In this document: piece after piece, positions 1 to 13,300 of the stretch
Position numbering within the stretch: position 1 is the first letter of the stretch
Layout of the letters: each line of letters begins with the position of its first letter
Origin: Tetrahymena thermophila SB210
Taxonomy: Eukaryota > Ciliophora > Oligohymenophorea > Hymenostomatida > Tetrahymenidae
Direction: 5' to 3'
Assembly: GCF_000189635.1 (NCBI RefSeq)
Contig: NW_002476186.1
Span: 310,001-374,000, forward strand
DNA length: 64,000 nucleotides
Notes under the pieces: model-generated
Databases searched by the model: none
Seen by the model: only the letters and a program-made list of their open reading frames with translations
What the model was told of the DNA's origin: nothing
Made by a program: the position numbers and the translations under genes

Positions 1-172
1 AGGCAGTGCTTTAGTTTAAACCTCCTTCGTAATTGGGGCCAGTTTTCTTTGAAGTTTCAGGAGTTCTGGAGTAGTTGATTGGGCTACGTGAGTAACTGGT
101 GTTAACAGGATTAACAACTGAGGGGTTTTTCTTGATAGGGGAAGAGGTGTAAGGACTTCTGCTATTGTACAT
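1..172 (-). CDS. Ser/Pro/Thr-rich protein, N-terminal fragment
   Basis: A minus-strand reading frame starts at ATG 172-170 and runs off the left edge of the window, so only about 57 residues are visible. The protein begins MYNSRSPYTSSP and continues with repeated S/T-x-S-P and S-R-S/T-P motifs, giving a disordered, basic, proline-rich N-terminus. No domain can be recognised. TAA is used as glutamine near the edge. The start is supported by the abrupt change from about 85% AT upstream to a GC-richer, clearly coding stretch, and by the lack of a longer in-frame extension. SP/TP motifs could be kinase targets, which is inference only. The rest of the gene lies outside the window. Confidence 0.7.
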
Positions 173-1623
173 CTTTTATTTATCTGTTGGTTGAATTAGT
201 TTATTGTTGATTGATCAGATCTTAATACTTGTTTTGATTTTGCTAGTTGGATTGCTATTAATATAAAGAAAAATGGTGATTAGGATATGTTTTATATGCT
301 GGGCAATTGCTAAAGTAGTTGCTTTATATGAAGAATTGAAGTACCTTTTGAAGATAAGTTTTATGCTGAATCTATTTTGCTTTGTTTTTATATGTGCTAT
401 TCCTCTCTCGAGTTTTTTAATTTTTTTTATTTTATTTTTAATATGAATTTTTTATTGGTTGGTCAATCCGCTTTTATATTACAAAATCAATCAATAAATT
501 TTATATAAATTAGGAGTGATACATTCTTATTTCTGAATTAATTATAAATATACTTCTCTTCTGATAAAGTTAAAAATTATTTGGCTATTCATGAGAAAAT
601 TTTGATGAAATAATTATTGTCTGCTAAATCCCTTATTATTTTATTTGCTTTGTAAATACAAAAACTACTAAATTTTATTCTTTGGTGGATACTTCACTGC
701 TTTATTTTGTATTTTATCCATAACTATTCACAAAAAAAATTTCGCCCTATCAAATTCACTATTCATTCCTTTAATTTTTAATTTTTTTACATACTTTTGA
801 TAAATATATTCGTTTATATCTCTCCTCAAACAGCTACTCATATTTTTTATTTCATTTTAACTTCGCCCAAAATACTTTGATTATTTTGCTTACCCAACCA
901 AATAAATGAAAAACTAAAATAATCCACACATAAAATTTAAATTTAAATTTATTTAACGTTAAAAATAACAAACATTTATTTTTAGAACTACAATAGTAAC
1001 TCTAAAATATTGAAGCAAATACATTAGATTTTAATGAAATCTGTATTACAATATGCTAAAAAAAATAAACTATTCTATCTTAAAATGAAATTGGAAAGCA
1101 TTCAAATTTATTCAAAAGATTTTAAAATAGATAAAAATTCGATTGCTCTCTTAAATGATTTTAACTAAGTTAAAACATAAAAAGAATTTCCTTTCTATTA
1201 AAATGAACTCTCATATAATTTTTCATATGATAGAGAGATAGAATTTATTTAATAAATAAATAAGATATAATCTAAATTATTATTTTATAAGTCCAGCTTC
1301 TCTAATAAAAATTGCATATATATGGATATTAATAAATAAATAAAGAATTGAGTATTGATCATAAAATATAATTAATATTTAAACACAACTAAACCCCATA
1401 ATTAAAGTTGATTTCCAACGACTTTTACACCTCAAAAAAAGTTAAGAGCATTGAAAATTTGTAAGCTCTAACAATATAAAATAATAAATTAAATTATTGA
1501 ATGATTAAAATGAAATCAAATAATAATAAATAACATTTTGCAAAATAGTTAGTGAATATAAATTTGATTATTAATTAAGATTAATTTTTTTGATTAAACA
1601 TATTAATTAATTTATTATTTTTT
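173..1623. other. Gene-free A/T-rich spacer
   Basis: About 1.45 kb between the start of the edge gene and the 3' end of the RRM/KH gene, both on the minus strand. It consists of A/T runs, short TTTATT and AATAAA tracts, and no reading frame with coding character under the ciliate code. No promoter element can be named with confidence. Confidence 0.7.
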
Positions 1624-4321
1624 TCAAGATAATAACTTTTATTAAAAATCTTATGAACCTCCTACTCCAGTCTAATTGCTGAAAGAGGAGTATTCTATTT
1701 ACATAGACTAATTATTATTATTATTATTATTAATATTATTACTGTTGTTTACAAATTACAAAGAGGTGGAGCCGATGCTGATTTTATCGGATCCATCTCC
1801 TTTTTATATATTATTTTCTTTTCCAGCTAAGCTTTTATTCAACAAATCTTTAGTAGAAATAAATGTTAATTCAGGATCTAAGTTAAATTTTTCAATACGC
1901 TTTATATGTAAAGGGCCAGGATTTATTTTCTTTTAGAACTCGCAAAAGCGCCTGTATTCTTCGTTTACCTAAGCCAGAAGCTCGTGCATGTATCTTATGG
2001 CTGTGTTATATTTTTCTAAATTATTTGAGAGAATAAGTACTTCATTTTATGTTTATTTCATATCATTAACAATCATTCTGAAAGTAATTTCTTCAGAAGT
2101 ACTATAGGATGAATTGTTATTGTTATTACCACTACTATTACTAATATTATTTCCACTATTTTAGTTGTTTACACTAACCGCGTTGCTATTATTATTTGAA
2201 TTATTACTATTAGCTATAATAGGTTTATTTGTATTTGCTGTATTTGGCTAATTTGTGCTCAAATTCGTGCTACTTCCTACATTGCTGTTGTTTCCATTGC
2301 TTGTTTTACTAATATTGTTATTCTGTTGTTGACTTCTTATTTCTTTGGCTTGATTTAATGAAATAACCAAATCTTCACTTCCACCAGTTTGTGAATTTTA
2401 TTTACCGTTTCCAATTTCAACAGAATTCTTCTCACATAAATAAAACAACCTAAAAAAATTAGATGCCTATATTTTTAAAAAAATTTATTTTATTAAACAG
2501 AAAATCGTTTAAAATAATAATTATATGTCTGAATTGCATGTCATACAAAATATTTTTTTAAAACTTGACAAGAAAATAAAATAAATAAATAGAAGAATCA
2601 ATTAATCTTTATTTGCTTAAGTAAGAAAGTTGATTAAAATTAATTGCAAATTCTAGTTCTTTCTACCTCTTTTTTAGTAATTAATTTATTTTGTCTAAAA
2701 TTTGATAAATTTTAATTGATTTTTAATAGTTTAAATAAATAAATTATTTATCGCATAATTTAATTTGATATTTAGTTATCAAATAAAAATAAAAAAAAGT
2801 AAATTATTTATTTATTTAATTATTCAAAGATTTATAATCAACTATTATTTCTAAAAATCTAAATAACCCTAAAATAAAATTATTACCGAAGCTCCCATAA
2901 TTCTTTCTTTTAAATGAAATTCTGGATCATTTATTTCCATTGTAAACATACTGGTATATTTATATTTGCTTACTAGTTACTTCATCTATCTATCATCCTA
3001 TTTATAAAAATTAATTTAATGATTTGAATATGCATATTTTTCTGTCTTTTTGAATGTCTATTTTTATAATAAGTAATAGAAATAATTAAAAAATGACTAA
3101 CTTCTAAAGTCGAAATCCGAATCAAGTAAACTTCATCTTTTATTGTTTCATGCATGAAATGGCCAATTAACTTATTTTCATTTTATTCGTCAGGATCCTC
3201 AACACAAAGTTGAATTTCTAACCTAGCTTTTTAAAATGTTCATGTTTGAATTTTAATATCAATTTTATTTAAGGAAGAAGAAGCAATAAACTAACTTGAA
3301 AAAGTTAAATTGTATGAATTAATACCATTAATATCTTCTAAAACGAAATTGTTCATCGCCCTTTAGGCACAAAATGCTGATATTAAATCCTAAAAGAAAA
3401 TGTAGCTTACACATTTATCTTTAATTACAATTTTCTCTATCTTTCCAAATACATGGAAGAATCTCTTTAGGTCTGCTTCATCGAATTAAAATAAATCCTC
3501 GTTCTTTTATGTGTATACCTTATCAGTTTATTTATCTTCAAAAACTAACCTTATCTTAATTAACCTATTCATATCATAATGCTCCAACTATGGATTCTAT
3601 TATTTATTGTAAAATAATTTTCTCAATAAAATATTAAAATAATTATCTAATAGTCATAATTTTAACTAGGTTAATTTGAAAAATACCACTTAGTAGACAC
3701 AAATATTATTTCTTTTTTTTAAAGATTGTCATATGGAAGGTATAAGCTAATTAGCTGGGTTATTTAAGTTATTGTTTAAATTATTTTTTAAAACTAAATT
3801 TATTATTACCACTTTATATATGTCCTCTTCAATACCTCTCTTTAATTATTCTCTATCAAATAATTTTCTGTACTTATTCTAGTAGTACTAAATCATGCTA
3901 TTCATATCTTTTTCTATATCTTCAGATGGTTTTTAAGCAAAAAAAACTCTAGGATCGTTTGTAAACTACTCATCTTTTTAATCAAAATCTGCATTTTCTG
4001 AATAATTTCTATATTTATAAGGAGAGCTTCCTCTACCTCCATCAACACGATATCCTCTGTTTTTATAATAATATCTCTAACTTCCATAATCTATTTATAA
4101 AATTGATAAAATAAACTATCTTCTGTAACTATTGATTAATTTTATTTTGAAAAATGCATATTAATACAAAGTTTTCTCAAAATGGAATAAAAATATTTAA
4201 AAAGCATGAAAGGCAATCACTTTTAAAATATCTAATAATTATTTTATTTACCATTAAGCTAGTAATAAGATTTGTCATAGCCTTAACTACCATTACTTCT
4301 TCCATATTACTATAATTACAT
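1624..4321 (-). CDS. RRM + KH domain RNA-binding protein
   Basis: Seven-exon minus-strand model, 622 residues: 4321-4252, 4090-3810, 3754-3667, 3646-3296, 3226-3102, 2997-2887, 2466-1624; stop TGA 1626-1624. The lengths total a multiple of three. The N-terminus is Tyr/Arg/Gly/Ser-rich. An RRM-like fold follows (around VFGKIEKIVI, then YIFFQDLISAFCAQRAMNN), with RNP-like spacing. A KH-type segment follows (KERIMGASASNFFRLFYLCE; its loop reads GASA, not a canonical GxxG). The C-terminus has an Asn-rich linker, a helical stretch (ITFRMIVNDM...) and a poly-Asn tract encoded by an ATT/TAA-like microsatellite near 1711-1742. Known role of such combinations: mRNA binding or translational control. 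The 3666-3647 intron would be only 20 nt; otherwise the frame shifts there. The 3295-3227 intron removes an in-frame TGA. Confidence 0.72.
3647..3666 (-). other. Candidate 20-nt intron in the RRM/KH gene
   Basis: The sequence GTTAAAATTATGACTATTAG on the minus strand has GT and AG ends. Removing it joins FSNQP to a downstream frame ending in LEHYDMNRLIKI without any frame error. No other GT donor gives the needed phase. The alternative is one or two single-base shifts within about 45 nt (sequence error or a damaged gene). Confidence 0.45.
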
Positions 4322-6521
4322 TAAATTGATTAATATCCTCAAATATTTTAAAATATTTGAAAATGTTAAAAAAACAATATCTTTTTAAAGTGTAAAAGGA
4401 TCTAACCAATAATAGCTTTGTCTAAAAACATTTTTGAAATCAATTTTGTGGATAAAAATGATAACATTGCTTTTTATATGTATTTTTCTAATTACCTACT
4501 TTCGGCTATTTTTAAATAATAAAATATAGTTATTAGCAACTAATCTTAATTTAGAATGAAAGCATCAAATTTTACATGAAATGACTCATAATGAAAATAG
4601 TAGCTCTTCTACAGTTATATGATACGAAAATTTTTATAATTACTATGAAATAAAATATTTTTGAGCGAAATTCACTTTATTTATGACTTAATATTTATCT
4701 AAAGATCTCACAAAATTATTTAATTTATGTTATTGAATTTAATTTAGTATTAAATTCCAAAAAAAAGGTGTAAAAATTTATATATAAGTCGTTTTTCTTC
4801 ATCATTCATCTCTATAGGATTTCATATATGTCCTGAATATTTTTAAAGTCGTCCTTATATTTATTTTTAAAAATTAAACTAGATAGATTCTTTGCGCACT
4901 TCTTTATAATTTCTGCTCAACTTTTACATTTCCAAAAAATTTAATATTAATTAGTTAGTTATACCTCCCTTTATCCATTTTAATATGAAGATTAATACTT
5001 TTGTCTTAAACCTTCTATATATCATGATTAAATAAAAATAAGCTAAAATTCACATAAATATTTTATTTAACTCATCAAAGTTAACATTACTTTTAAATAA
5101 TAACTATTTTTACAATTTCTTAAAATAAATTTCCTTTACATTTTTTATAGAAAGATAAAACTTAGCACATGTTTTTGAGAACTTCTAAATAATTTCTGCT
5201 CATTTTCATAATTTTAATTAATTAAAAATTCTATTTATATATACCCATATTAAATAAGAATAAATTATATGTCAGATTGATATTTTAATACGTGAATTGA
5301 ATTAACAAGTAAACAGTCTTTTTTAAAATATAATTTCAAAAATATTTTTAATTGTAAAACAAAGATAAAAACATATCTGGATTAAAAATTAATTTTTTCT
5401 ATAATTTTTTTACTTCTTAAAATTGAGTTTATAGTTTGCTATTTAAATGTCTTTTAAGTATTATTGAGTTATATTTGAAATAAATTAATTTTACTTAAAA
5501 TTAATAATTAATTTGAATAAGGTGAATTAATACACTATAAAAGATATCGTTAATGTGTAATAATTTTATAAGTTTTAACAAAAGTAATGATGATTTAATA
5601 TGAAAATAAAGTTGTGTTAAAATAGTGAAAATGTTATAAATTTTATACAAAAAAGAAGTTAAAATTAAATGAGTAATTAATCCTCTTTTATTAAGTTAAG
5701 ATTATTTATACATAATATTTTGCATTATTAAAACTACCTTATATAAATTATTTAAATATTTTATAATAAATTACTCTCTTTTGAAGATTGCTCTTTTAAA
5801 ATAAAGCTATAATCAGCGAGACGAATTGTAATATTTTTCTTTTCTTTGGGTGAAAATAAATTTGTGGCAGTAAGTTTATTTTTATTAAATTTTTTCTTGA
5901 AGTAAAAATAACCATAAATTAAATCTGATCTTGAAATGACATGGCATGTTAGTTAAATAAATAAACAAGTGCCAACTATTATGCCTTGGGCTTTAACTAT
6001 ATTTTTTGGAATTTTTAAAATATTTTAGTTGAGATGAATATTTATTTTTAACTTTTTTTTAGTAGGTTTAGCGATTTTGAATATTTCTATTTTTTATTTA
6101 CTTTAATTTTATAATTGAAGTTAGAATGTAATGATCATGTATGTTTTGAGTAGCAGATAGGTTCTTTTCGTTTGAGTGTTTTCAATTATTTTATTTTTTA
6201 AAAAGCTGCTTTTTGTTAGAGAACAATTCTTCAATTATTTGCTTTCTTCTTTCTTGCAAATTGTAAATTGGGAGAGAGAAATTATGAAGTTAATCAAATT
6301 AATATTTTTTTAATTTCTTATTTTTTTTTATTTATTTATTTACTAATAGCTGATAGTTAATAAGTTAGTGATTTTGTTAATTAATTTGTTTTTAGTTATT
6401 TATTTATTTATTTATTTTTGTTGGTTTGTTTATTTGTCAGTTTAATAATATATTTTGATAAAATGATATTTCAAATAATTAAATGGATAAATCAATCAAA
6501 AGTGTTCAAATCCTTAAATTC
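4322..6521. other. Gene-free A/T-rich spacer
   Basis: About 2.2 kb between the start of the RRM/KH gene and the end of the ANTH gene, both minus strand. I see only A/T runs and short slightly GC-richer patches near 5810-5870 and 5935-5995 that do not form a reading frame. TTTA microsatellite-like tracts lie near 6325-6420. Confidence 0.65.
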
Positions 6522-8027
6522 TCATTCTTTCATGTCATTTTTGTTATTAAAGGTATCATCCTTCTTTGTTTCTTTAGTACTTTCACTTTTATCTTCATCG
6601 ACAGTATCTTTTTGTCCTCTATACATAATTCTATCAGTATTGTAGCCATTAGAATAATCAATATATTCACTTTAGTTTCCATACATGTGCTCTAGGTGTA
6701 AATTTGGTACCCTTAACTCTGAAACTCCGTTAATTAAGCTTGGCTGATGAGAGTGTAAACCTTTTTTAGGGTTAATTTTGAATTTAGACTTAAATGCTTC
6801 ATCATCTTCGTCATCATTAGTTACTTCACAAATTTATTCATTAGGTTTCCAACTCATGCAGCGCGAAGTCATGCTACCTTTAGGGAATACACCAAGACGC
6901 TTTCCATATGATGAAGTTGAGAATGTTCTTTAATGCCCGCCTTAACCATTATCTGCACTTTACATTTTTTGTAATTTTAATTTTCTATCTCTTTGTATTT
7001 CTTCGTTCCTAAGTACAATTTTGCGGTGATTTCTATCAATTTAACGAGCTCTTTCTTTTGTGATATTTAACGTAAGAGGTTATTCGATAGAGTCCTCCTC
7101 ATCAAAAAATTTTCTCAGTTTTCCAAAGTCATGAAGGGCAGAATTAAGCTTTATTAGCTCAATAAAGAGCTCATAGAACTACATCTAGTCTTGCTCAAGC
7201 ATGGACTCGTAGTTATTAACCATTTGCATAATTTATTTATGCATATAATTGTAATAAATAATGCAATCCTTTAAAACCATGTAGGCAATATCTTTCGCGA
7301 TTGAAATAAATTTGAATTCAGTAAATATTATGTAAAATTGCTTTTAAAGCTTTATCAGGAAATTAACAAGATTGTTTACTTTGAAAAGAATGATTATTTT
7401 TAATGTATTATTCATCTAGTTATTTCCATTTTTAGACTAATTCTGTTACTATTACTATTATTAATTAAAATACTGCTACATGTCACCATTCTAACTTGAG
7501 TGGTTATTAGGATTTGTGTCTTTCTCACACCCTTGCATGCAGGTTTTGTAAGTTTCTAAATTTAAGGACATCCTCATCAAATAATCGTAGTAATGCTTTA
7601 TTAAATACTCCTCTAACCAACTCTCAATATCCATATAATGGAATACCATTTGTTTTTATTTAGCTTGCTTCTATGAGAGTTGAGAAAGGTTAGTCTTTTC
7701 TCTCAAACAATTTGGCTTGATTGAAAGAAACTCTTCTGCAAAATCGAAACCTATTTTTTTTATGCTTTTATGAATCAGTGCTAAGAATTTTAGTCTGCGC
7801 TACAATGACAAATCTTAGTTATCCTTAAAATACTAAAAAAATAAATGGATAGCTTCTTATTGTTTTACTTCAGTTTTACCATTTAAGAACGAAAGAACCT
7901 TTAATAAATCATCATAATCAATTTCATCAAAATTTTCTTTGAGGAAGCAAGTATTCTTAAAAGCTTTTTCGATTGGAGTCTGATGCTTTATAAACGAATT
8001 GAAGAGACCACTAAAAAATTTACTCAT
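6522..8027 (-). CDS. ANTH-domain endocytic adaptor (AP180/CALM-like)
   Basis: Single-exon minus-strand gene of 501 residues, ATG 8027-8025 to TGA 6524-6522. Residues about 1-290 follow the all-helical ANTH solenoid pattern: DYDDLLKVLSFL, RLKFLALIHKSIKKIG, SWLEEYLIKHYYDYLMRM, then a second helical half with AKDIAYMVLKDCIIYYNYM. This family binds PtdIns(4,5)P2 and clathrin/AP-2 at coated pits. The usual lysine-rich lipid-binding start of AP180 is only weakly visible. A Gln/Asn-rich insert (about residues 185-205) separates the halves. The C-terminal third is charged and disordered and ends in an acidic Lys/Asp/Glu segment; I see no NPF or DPF repeats. It is transcribed divergently from the guanylyl cyclase gene. 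Family call is by pattern, so moderate certainty. Confidence 0.7.
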
Positions 8028-10330
8028 TTTTATAATGTCTGGAATGTATTAGTCTTATATTTATCTAGTCTTGAAAAATGTTAAGCTATTTGATTATTCG
8101 ATATTTAGATTTGTTAATGAATATTTATCCCCTTTTGCAAGTGGTGCTGCTGGTGGCTATATTTATGTTAGTAAAGGTACTTTGTACAAATATATTGCTT
8201 TATAATGTATGATGGTTATTAATATAGAGTTGTCCTCTATGCTTTAAAAAACCTAATTTACTTTTAATTGAAATTATTAATGTATTTTTAATAATTATAT
8301 TTATTGATTTTTTTCACTTACTTTCAATATTTGATAAAATTTTTGTGAAAGAAATCAATACATTTATGATTGTTTTGTATATTTATATAAATGAAAAAAA
8401 AAATGACTTGGTTTTATTTTACATTATTTTTATTTTTCAAAGCGTTGACTATTTTTTTTATCAAAAAGGTCATCTTAAAAATTAAGTGTAAATTAAATAA
8501 CTAATTTAGATTATTACTAAAGTTTTTTTTATTCACAAAATGACTACATTCTAAAGTTAAGACACTAATAACACCAATAAATTTTTTAGTTTATAAATTT
8601 TACCTCTTCCATAAAACTAGTTCTCTATTTTGCTTCTAATCATGAAAAAAAGTAAAGTATATAATTCTTTTATTTGAGTTTTAGTATGTAGTTTTAATAA
8701 ATTACTCTGAATTTTAGCAAAAATTAAAAACATAAGCTTTTTAAAATGTTCAAAAGTTATAAATAACCTAAAGAAATTCAATTTTTTCTATATAAATTAT
8801 ATTCTACTATTTTATTTTTCTATCAGACTTAATGGTGAAATTTTTATTAAAAGTTAACATTAGTTATAATTTAGATAATTAAAGTAATCGTTTGTTATAG
8901 ACAGAGTAATATTAATAACAAATTGGTTAGATACTATTTATAAGTATTTAAAAATGTAAATCAAGATATTCAATAACTTAATGGAACTAAATTATCATAA
9001 TAATTACATAGTTCTTATTACAGCTTACAAATACTCTGTCTGTTTAATTAAAAAATAGTTTTATTTGCTTATTACCTCTTTATCCCTTTCGCAATTAATA
9101 AATAAACCATTTGAAAATCTACGGAATATTAAATTAAAAATTTTTGTTTATTAAATTTATTTATAAAACTAATTAATCCATTTGTTAGATAGTATAGTGG
9201 ACTTTAATAATCAATATAAAATTATTAACTCATTTAAAAGTTATCTGCTTGTTAAATTATTATTTATTTTAGGTTTTTTAACAGTAATTCATCTTACATT
9301 AATAAAATTTTACTAGAGCAAAATTAAAAAAAAATAAATTTATTAGTAAATAACGTTGAATTAGTTTTTACTCTTCAGTAAATTTATTTATTAAAATGAT
9401 GAATTTACTTTTCTATTTAAAAATCTATTTTGTAAATTTTGTATAAAATTAATTCTTTAAATTTCATAAAAATTATAATTTTTGATTTGAAATAATTTCT
9501 TAAGATTTATTTTAGTTTAATAATTCTCTTAAAAATGATCAAGTATTTATCATCAATAGATTTTTGATAAAAAGAAATTGAATTTTAGATTTGTAAATAA
9601 GTTTTGGTAAGTAGCTCTGTTATTAATATTTGTAATTCTTGTTAAAAAAGCTATTAATTTGCAAACATCTAATAGTTTTAAGCAGGTTTTTCTTTAAATG
9701 TTTAATCTAAATTAATAAACTAAAAACAAAAAAATGATTATTTTTATTATTGATAATTTTAACTACTATCTTAATAAGTATTCTATTAAAAAGAAATTTT
9801 GACCAAATATATTTAATTAAAATTAAAATATGATAATCTTTTCAGAAAAAATAAATTTGCCTATCACTAACAAATAAACATGTAATATAAAATGTAATTT
9901 AATTAATTAATTGTTATGTAATACTCAAATTAAGAATTAATTGTTTTTCGAACACATTAAATAACCCGAAATAAATAAATAAATGTTTGTATGTTAATAA
10001 ATTTTTTTAATGAGATGTATGCAAATATTAAATAAGTAAATATTGTTAAAATTAATGTTAGAAATAAGCTTATTTCTTATGATGGATATAGATATGAAAG
10101 ATAAATAGATTGAGTAAACTACTGCAAGATGTGAAAGTAGTAGTTTTTCTAATTAAATTTTGTTAGTAAATCTAAATTGGTTTAAATGACGATGAAAAGT
10201 AAAAGGAGGGTAGTTCAAAAATCTATAAAAGAAGTCTTGGGAAATAAATTACTAATTACAGTATATATATACACTCATACTAAATTAAAAAATTAGGGTT
10301 TAGGAATACAACAATTCCAAGCAAATAAAA
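8028..10330. other. Divergent intergenic region
   Basis: About 2.3 kb between two genes pointing away from each other, so it must hold both promoters and leaders. A short GC-richer patch lies near 8125-8165. The remainder is A/T runs with no coding-like frame. Confidence 0.65.
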
Positions 10331-13300
10331 ATGCCATCGTTGTTTAAACAATTAGTTAAATGTTTATATGAAAAGTACTATTCCGAAGATGAAATTTTAT
10401 TTAATTAGCTCCATAGCGATCAATAGTAGTAGAAAACGGTATTTGCATTGTTCTTATTTAAAATAGTTAATATTTTAACTGCAGATTCATAGCAATTATA
10501 ATTGGCAATTCAAATATAACTATTTATTTAAATGGAAAGGATTTTTTTTAACTCTTTTCTTATGAATTTAGATTGAAATCATATATGGAGAGGCAGTATC
10601 AATATAAGGGTATAAAGATTTATAATATTAAACTAATGCCATTGAGACTTAATAATACAGTGTAATTAATTGACTAGCTTTTTATAAAACATTATAGTTG
10701 AAATAGTTTATATTATTTTGATGCTTATCCTACTAGGAAAAAATAGGATTTTAAAATACAAAATGTATACTTGAAAAATCATCTTAAAATTAGAAAAAAT
10801 GCAACATTTAAATTATTTCTGTTATTTCATAATCCATTTAGGAAATCAAGATAATTTGTTGCTAGAGTAGAATTTGAAATTGGTTAAAATATTCATGTTT
10901 TTTTTATATTAATTAGTAAAGCAATTTTTTATATTCTATGCTAATAAAGACTTTCTCAAGGCTATATTTTTTTGCTATGTTTATAGTCTTTGCTATATAC
11001 ATAAGTGATAGCACGCTAAGTGTTAGAGATCAAATGTAACAACTTCTTACCTTATTCATTTAATTAGTAGTATTCTATTTCAACATTTTATTTTATTAAT
11101 ATAGAGAAGCTAGTTTTTCTGTCTTTTTTCCATTTATTTTTACATATGTTGTTGTAAGTTTGAGAGAATATTACTTTGAACTTAGAAGAGCCAAGAAAGA
11201 TAAAATTGTTAATTAGCAGTAATGTACTATCATTAGGAAGTTTAGGGAAGAAAACCCTGTTGGTTAAGGAATTAATAAAGTTTAATCACTGTAAGCAGTC
11301 TAAAATTAAAGTTTAATAGATATAGAATATAAAACTTCGCAAAAAGTATAAATTTACTAACACATAAAATGGGAAGATCTGAAAGTAATTTTGAATTTGA
11401 ATTTTTATAATTGTTTAAATTAATAAAATTTAAAAAGAAAAATAAAATAAAATCATATTAAACATATTTTTTTTATAAACTAAATGTTTATGTATGATAA
11501 ATACAAACTGATTTACTTATTTCTTCAAAAATTAAATTAAAATAGATAGGAGATATAGTTTTACTGAAAAAAGATGATATATGTCCTGCAGATATGTTAA
11601 TTTTAGATATGTTTGATTTCTAATGCACAGTCAATACATAAAACATAGATGATAAATCAGATGAAAAAATAAAAACTGCCTCAGAATTGATGTTTTGTAA
11701 TTAATTAATTAATTTAATTAAGCTTTTATATTTATTTGCATGTAAAAACATGCTTTTTTAATTTTTATTTGAATATTATGTTCAATAAATCCTCTTAAAA
11801 GTGGTTAAATTCTTTTATGAGTAAAAATAGTACAATTAATTTACATTTATTATTTTTAATTAAAAATAGTACCAAAAACATCTAAAATTAAGGGTAACCA
11901 TGTGGAGTATAGAAAATTATTAACAGGCAAATTTAGCTTTAAAGGTTTTTAAGATAGCTTTAAAGGATTAGTAAAATTAAAAAAAGATCCAATAGCTTAA
12001 GAGTTGACACCAGATTAATTTATAATGAGAGGAAGCCAAATTTAATTTACTGAGTGGATTTTAGGCTTAGTTATAGAAATTGGAATGCAAACATATATTT
12101 ATAGGAAATTTAAAAGACCATAGATAATATATTACAATTCTACTTTCATGAGAAAGCAGTTTATTTTTAGTGCTATTTCGATTATGATTATTATAATTCT
12201 GATATTTTTAAATTTGGCTTTTACTGAAGTTAATCAATGTCTGAAAGATGGATTTACAAAGCTAGATACTAAATTAGTTATTACAGCTCTCTTACACTTG
12301 CCTATTTATTATCATGCAGTAAGTGAATCTCTCATTACGCTCTATTGCATATATATTAATCGCTAAGATGAAAAAAGAGATCAATAATAGAGATAAAAAA
12401 GCAAAAGCCTAGAGGGCATTAAAAATATGAACCATTTTCATTTTTAATAAAATTAAAATGGATTATGCCGTTAAAACTCTGATAACTCTCACATTCATCT
12501 CAAAAAAGAAACTGAGCTCTAAAAGGAAGAAAATAACACATTAGCTGCTTTAAAAACATAAACTGAAGAAAAACAAACTACTGTAAAGATTGATGATTGC
12601 TTTCAGCAGCTAAATGATACCAGAAGTATTGTAGATATGTGTTTAACTACTCACCTAGTTTTCAACACTGCTAACACTCTCACAACAGGCTAAAATTCAA
12701 TTACTGGTTTACTAATTTCGAATTGTATTTATCATGTAGATAATAATACGCTTAAAACTTTAATAAACAGGAGAAATATAAAAAAAGATACTTTAATTAA
12801 CTTTTAAATGTAAAATTAAAATCCCAATCATAAAAATGGATAAAGCTATTAAAATCAGAGTGGCTTTACTCTTAATGGTGAAAACACCAAACAACAAAAG
12901 AGCGGATTTTAAAGTCTGGCGATTTCTTTTCATTCATAAAACCCTCTTATGATAAATTTAAATAATTTAAATGGTATTAGTTAATATGGTGGAAATTTGA
13001 ATGGATTAGATTTAGAAAAGGTTGTTGAGGAATCTCGAAATTTAGAAGTAAATTCCAAAGGTTTTAATTAACCGACTGATTCTAAATTAAGTGGAATAGA
13101 GCTTACGAATAATGTACCTTCAACACATTCAAAGAAAATTCACCATAACTCTAGAGCTCCACTATTAGGTGGAAATTTTAACAGAAGTTAAGGATTGAAA
13201 AAAAATTATTCTCTTATGATTGAAAACTCAAATTTTAATAAAAGTAATGAGTAGCAGTCAGGTATTTTAGAGAGTTTAAATGATCAAAATTAAGTTTAAA

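Noticed and set aside
1711-1742. ATT microsatellite as a non-coding repeat
   Set aside because: It lies in the last exon of the RRM/KH gene and encodes a poly-Asn tract in frame.
3227-3295. Selenocysteine or reassigned TGA in the RRM/KH gene
   Set aside because: A frame-preserving intron explains it; no other gene in the window needs TGA as sense.
12148-12366. A separate small membrane protein gene
   Set aside because: It is part of a 2-kb exon of the guanylyl cyclase (membrane helices after RGSQIQFTEW), cut out only because TAA/TAG were read as stops.
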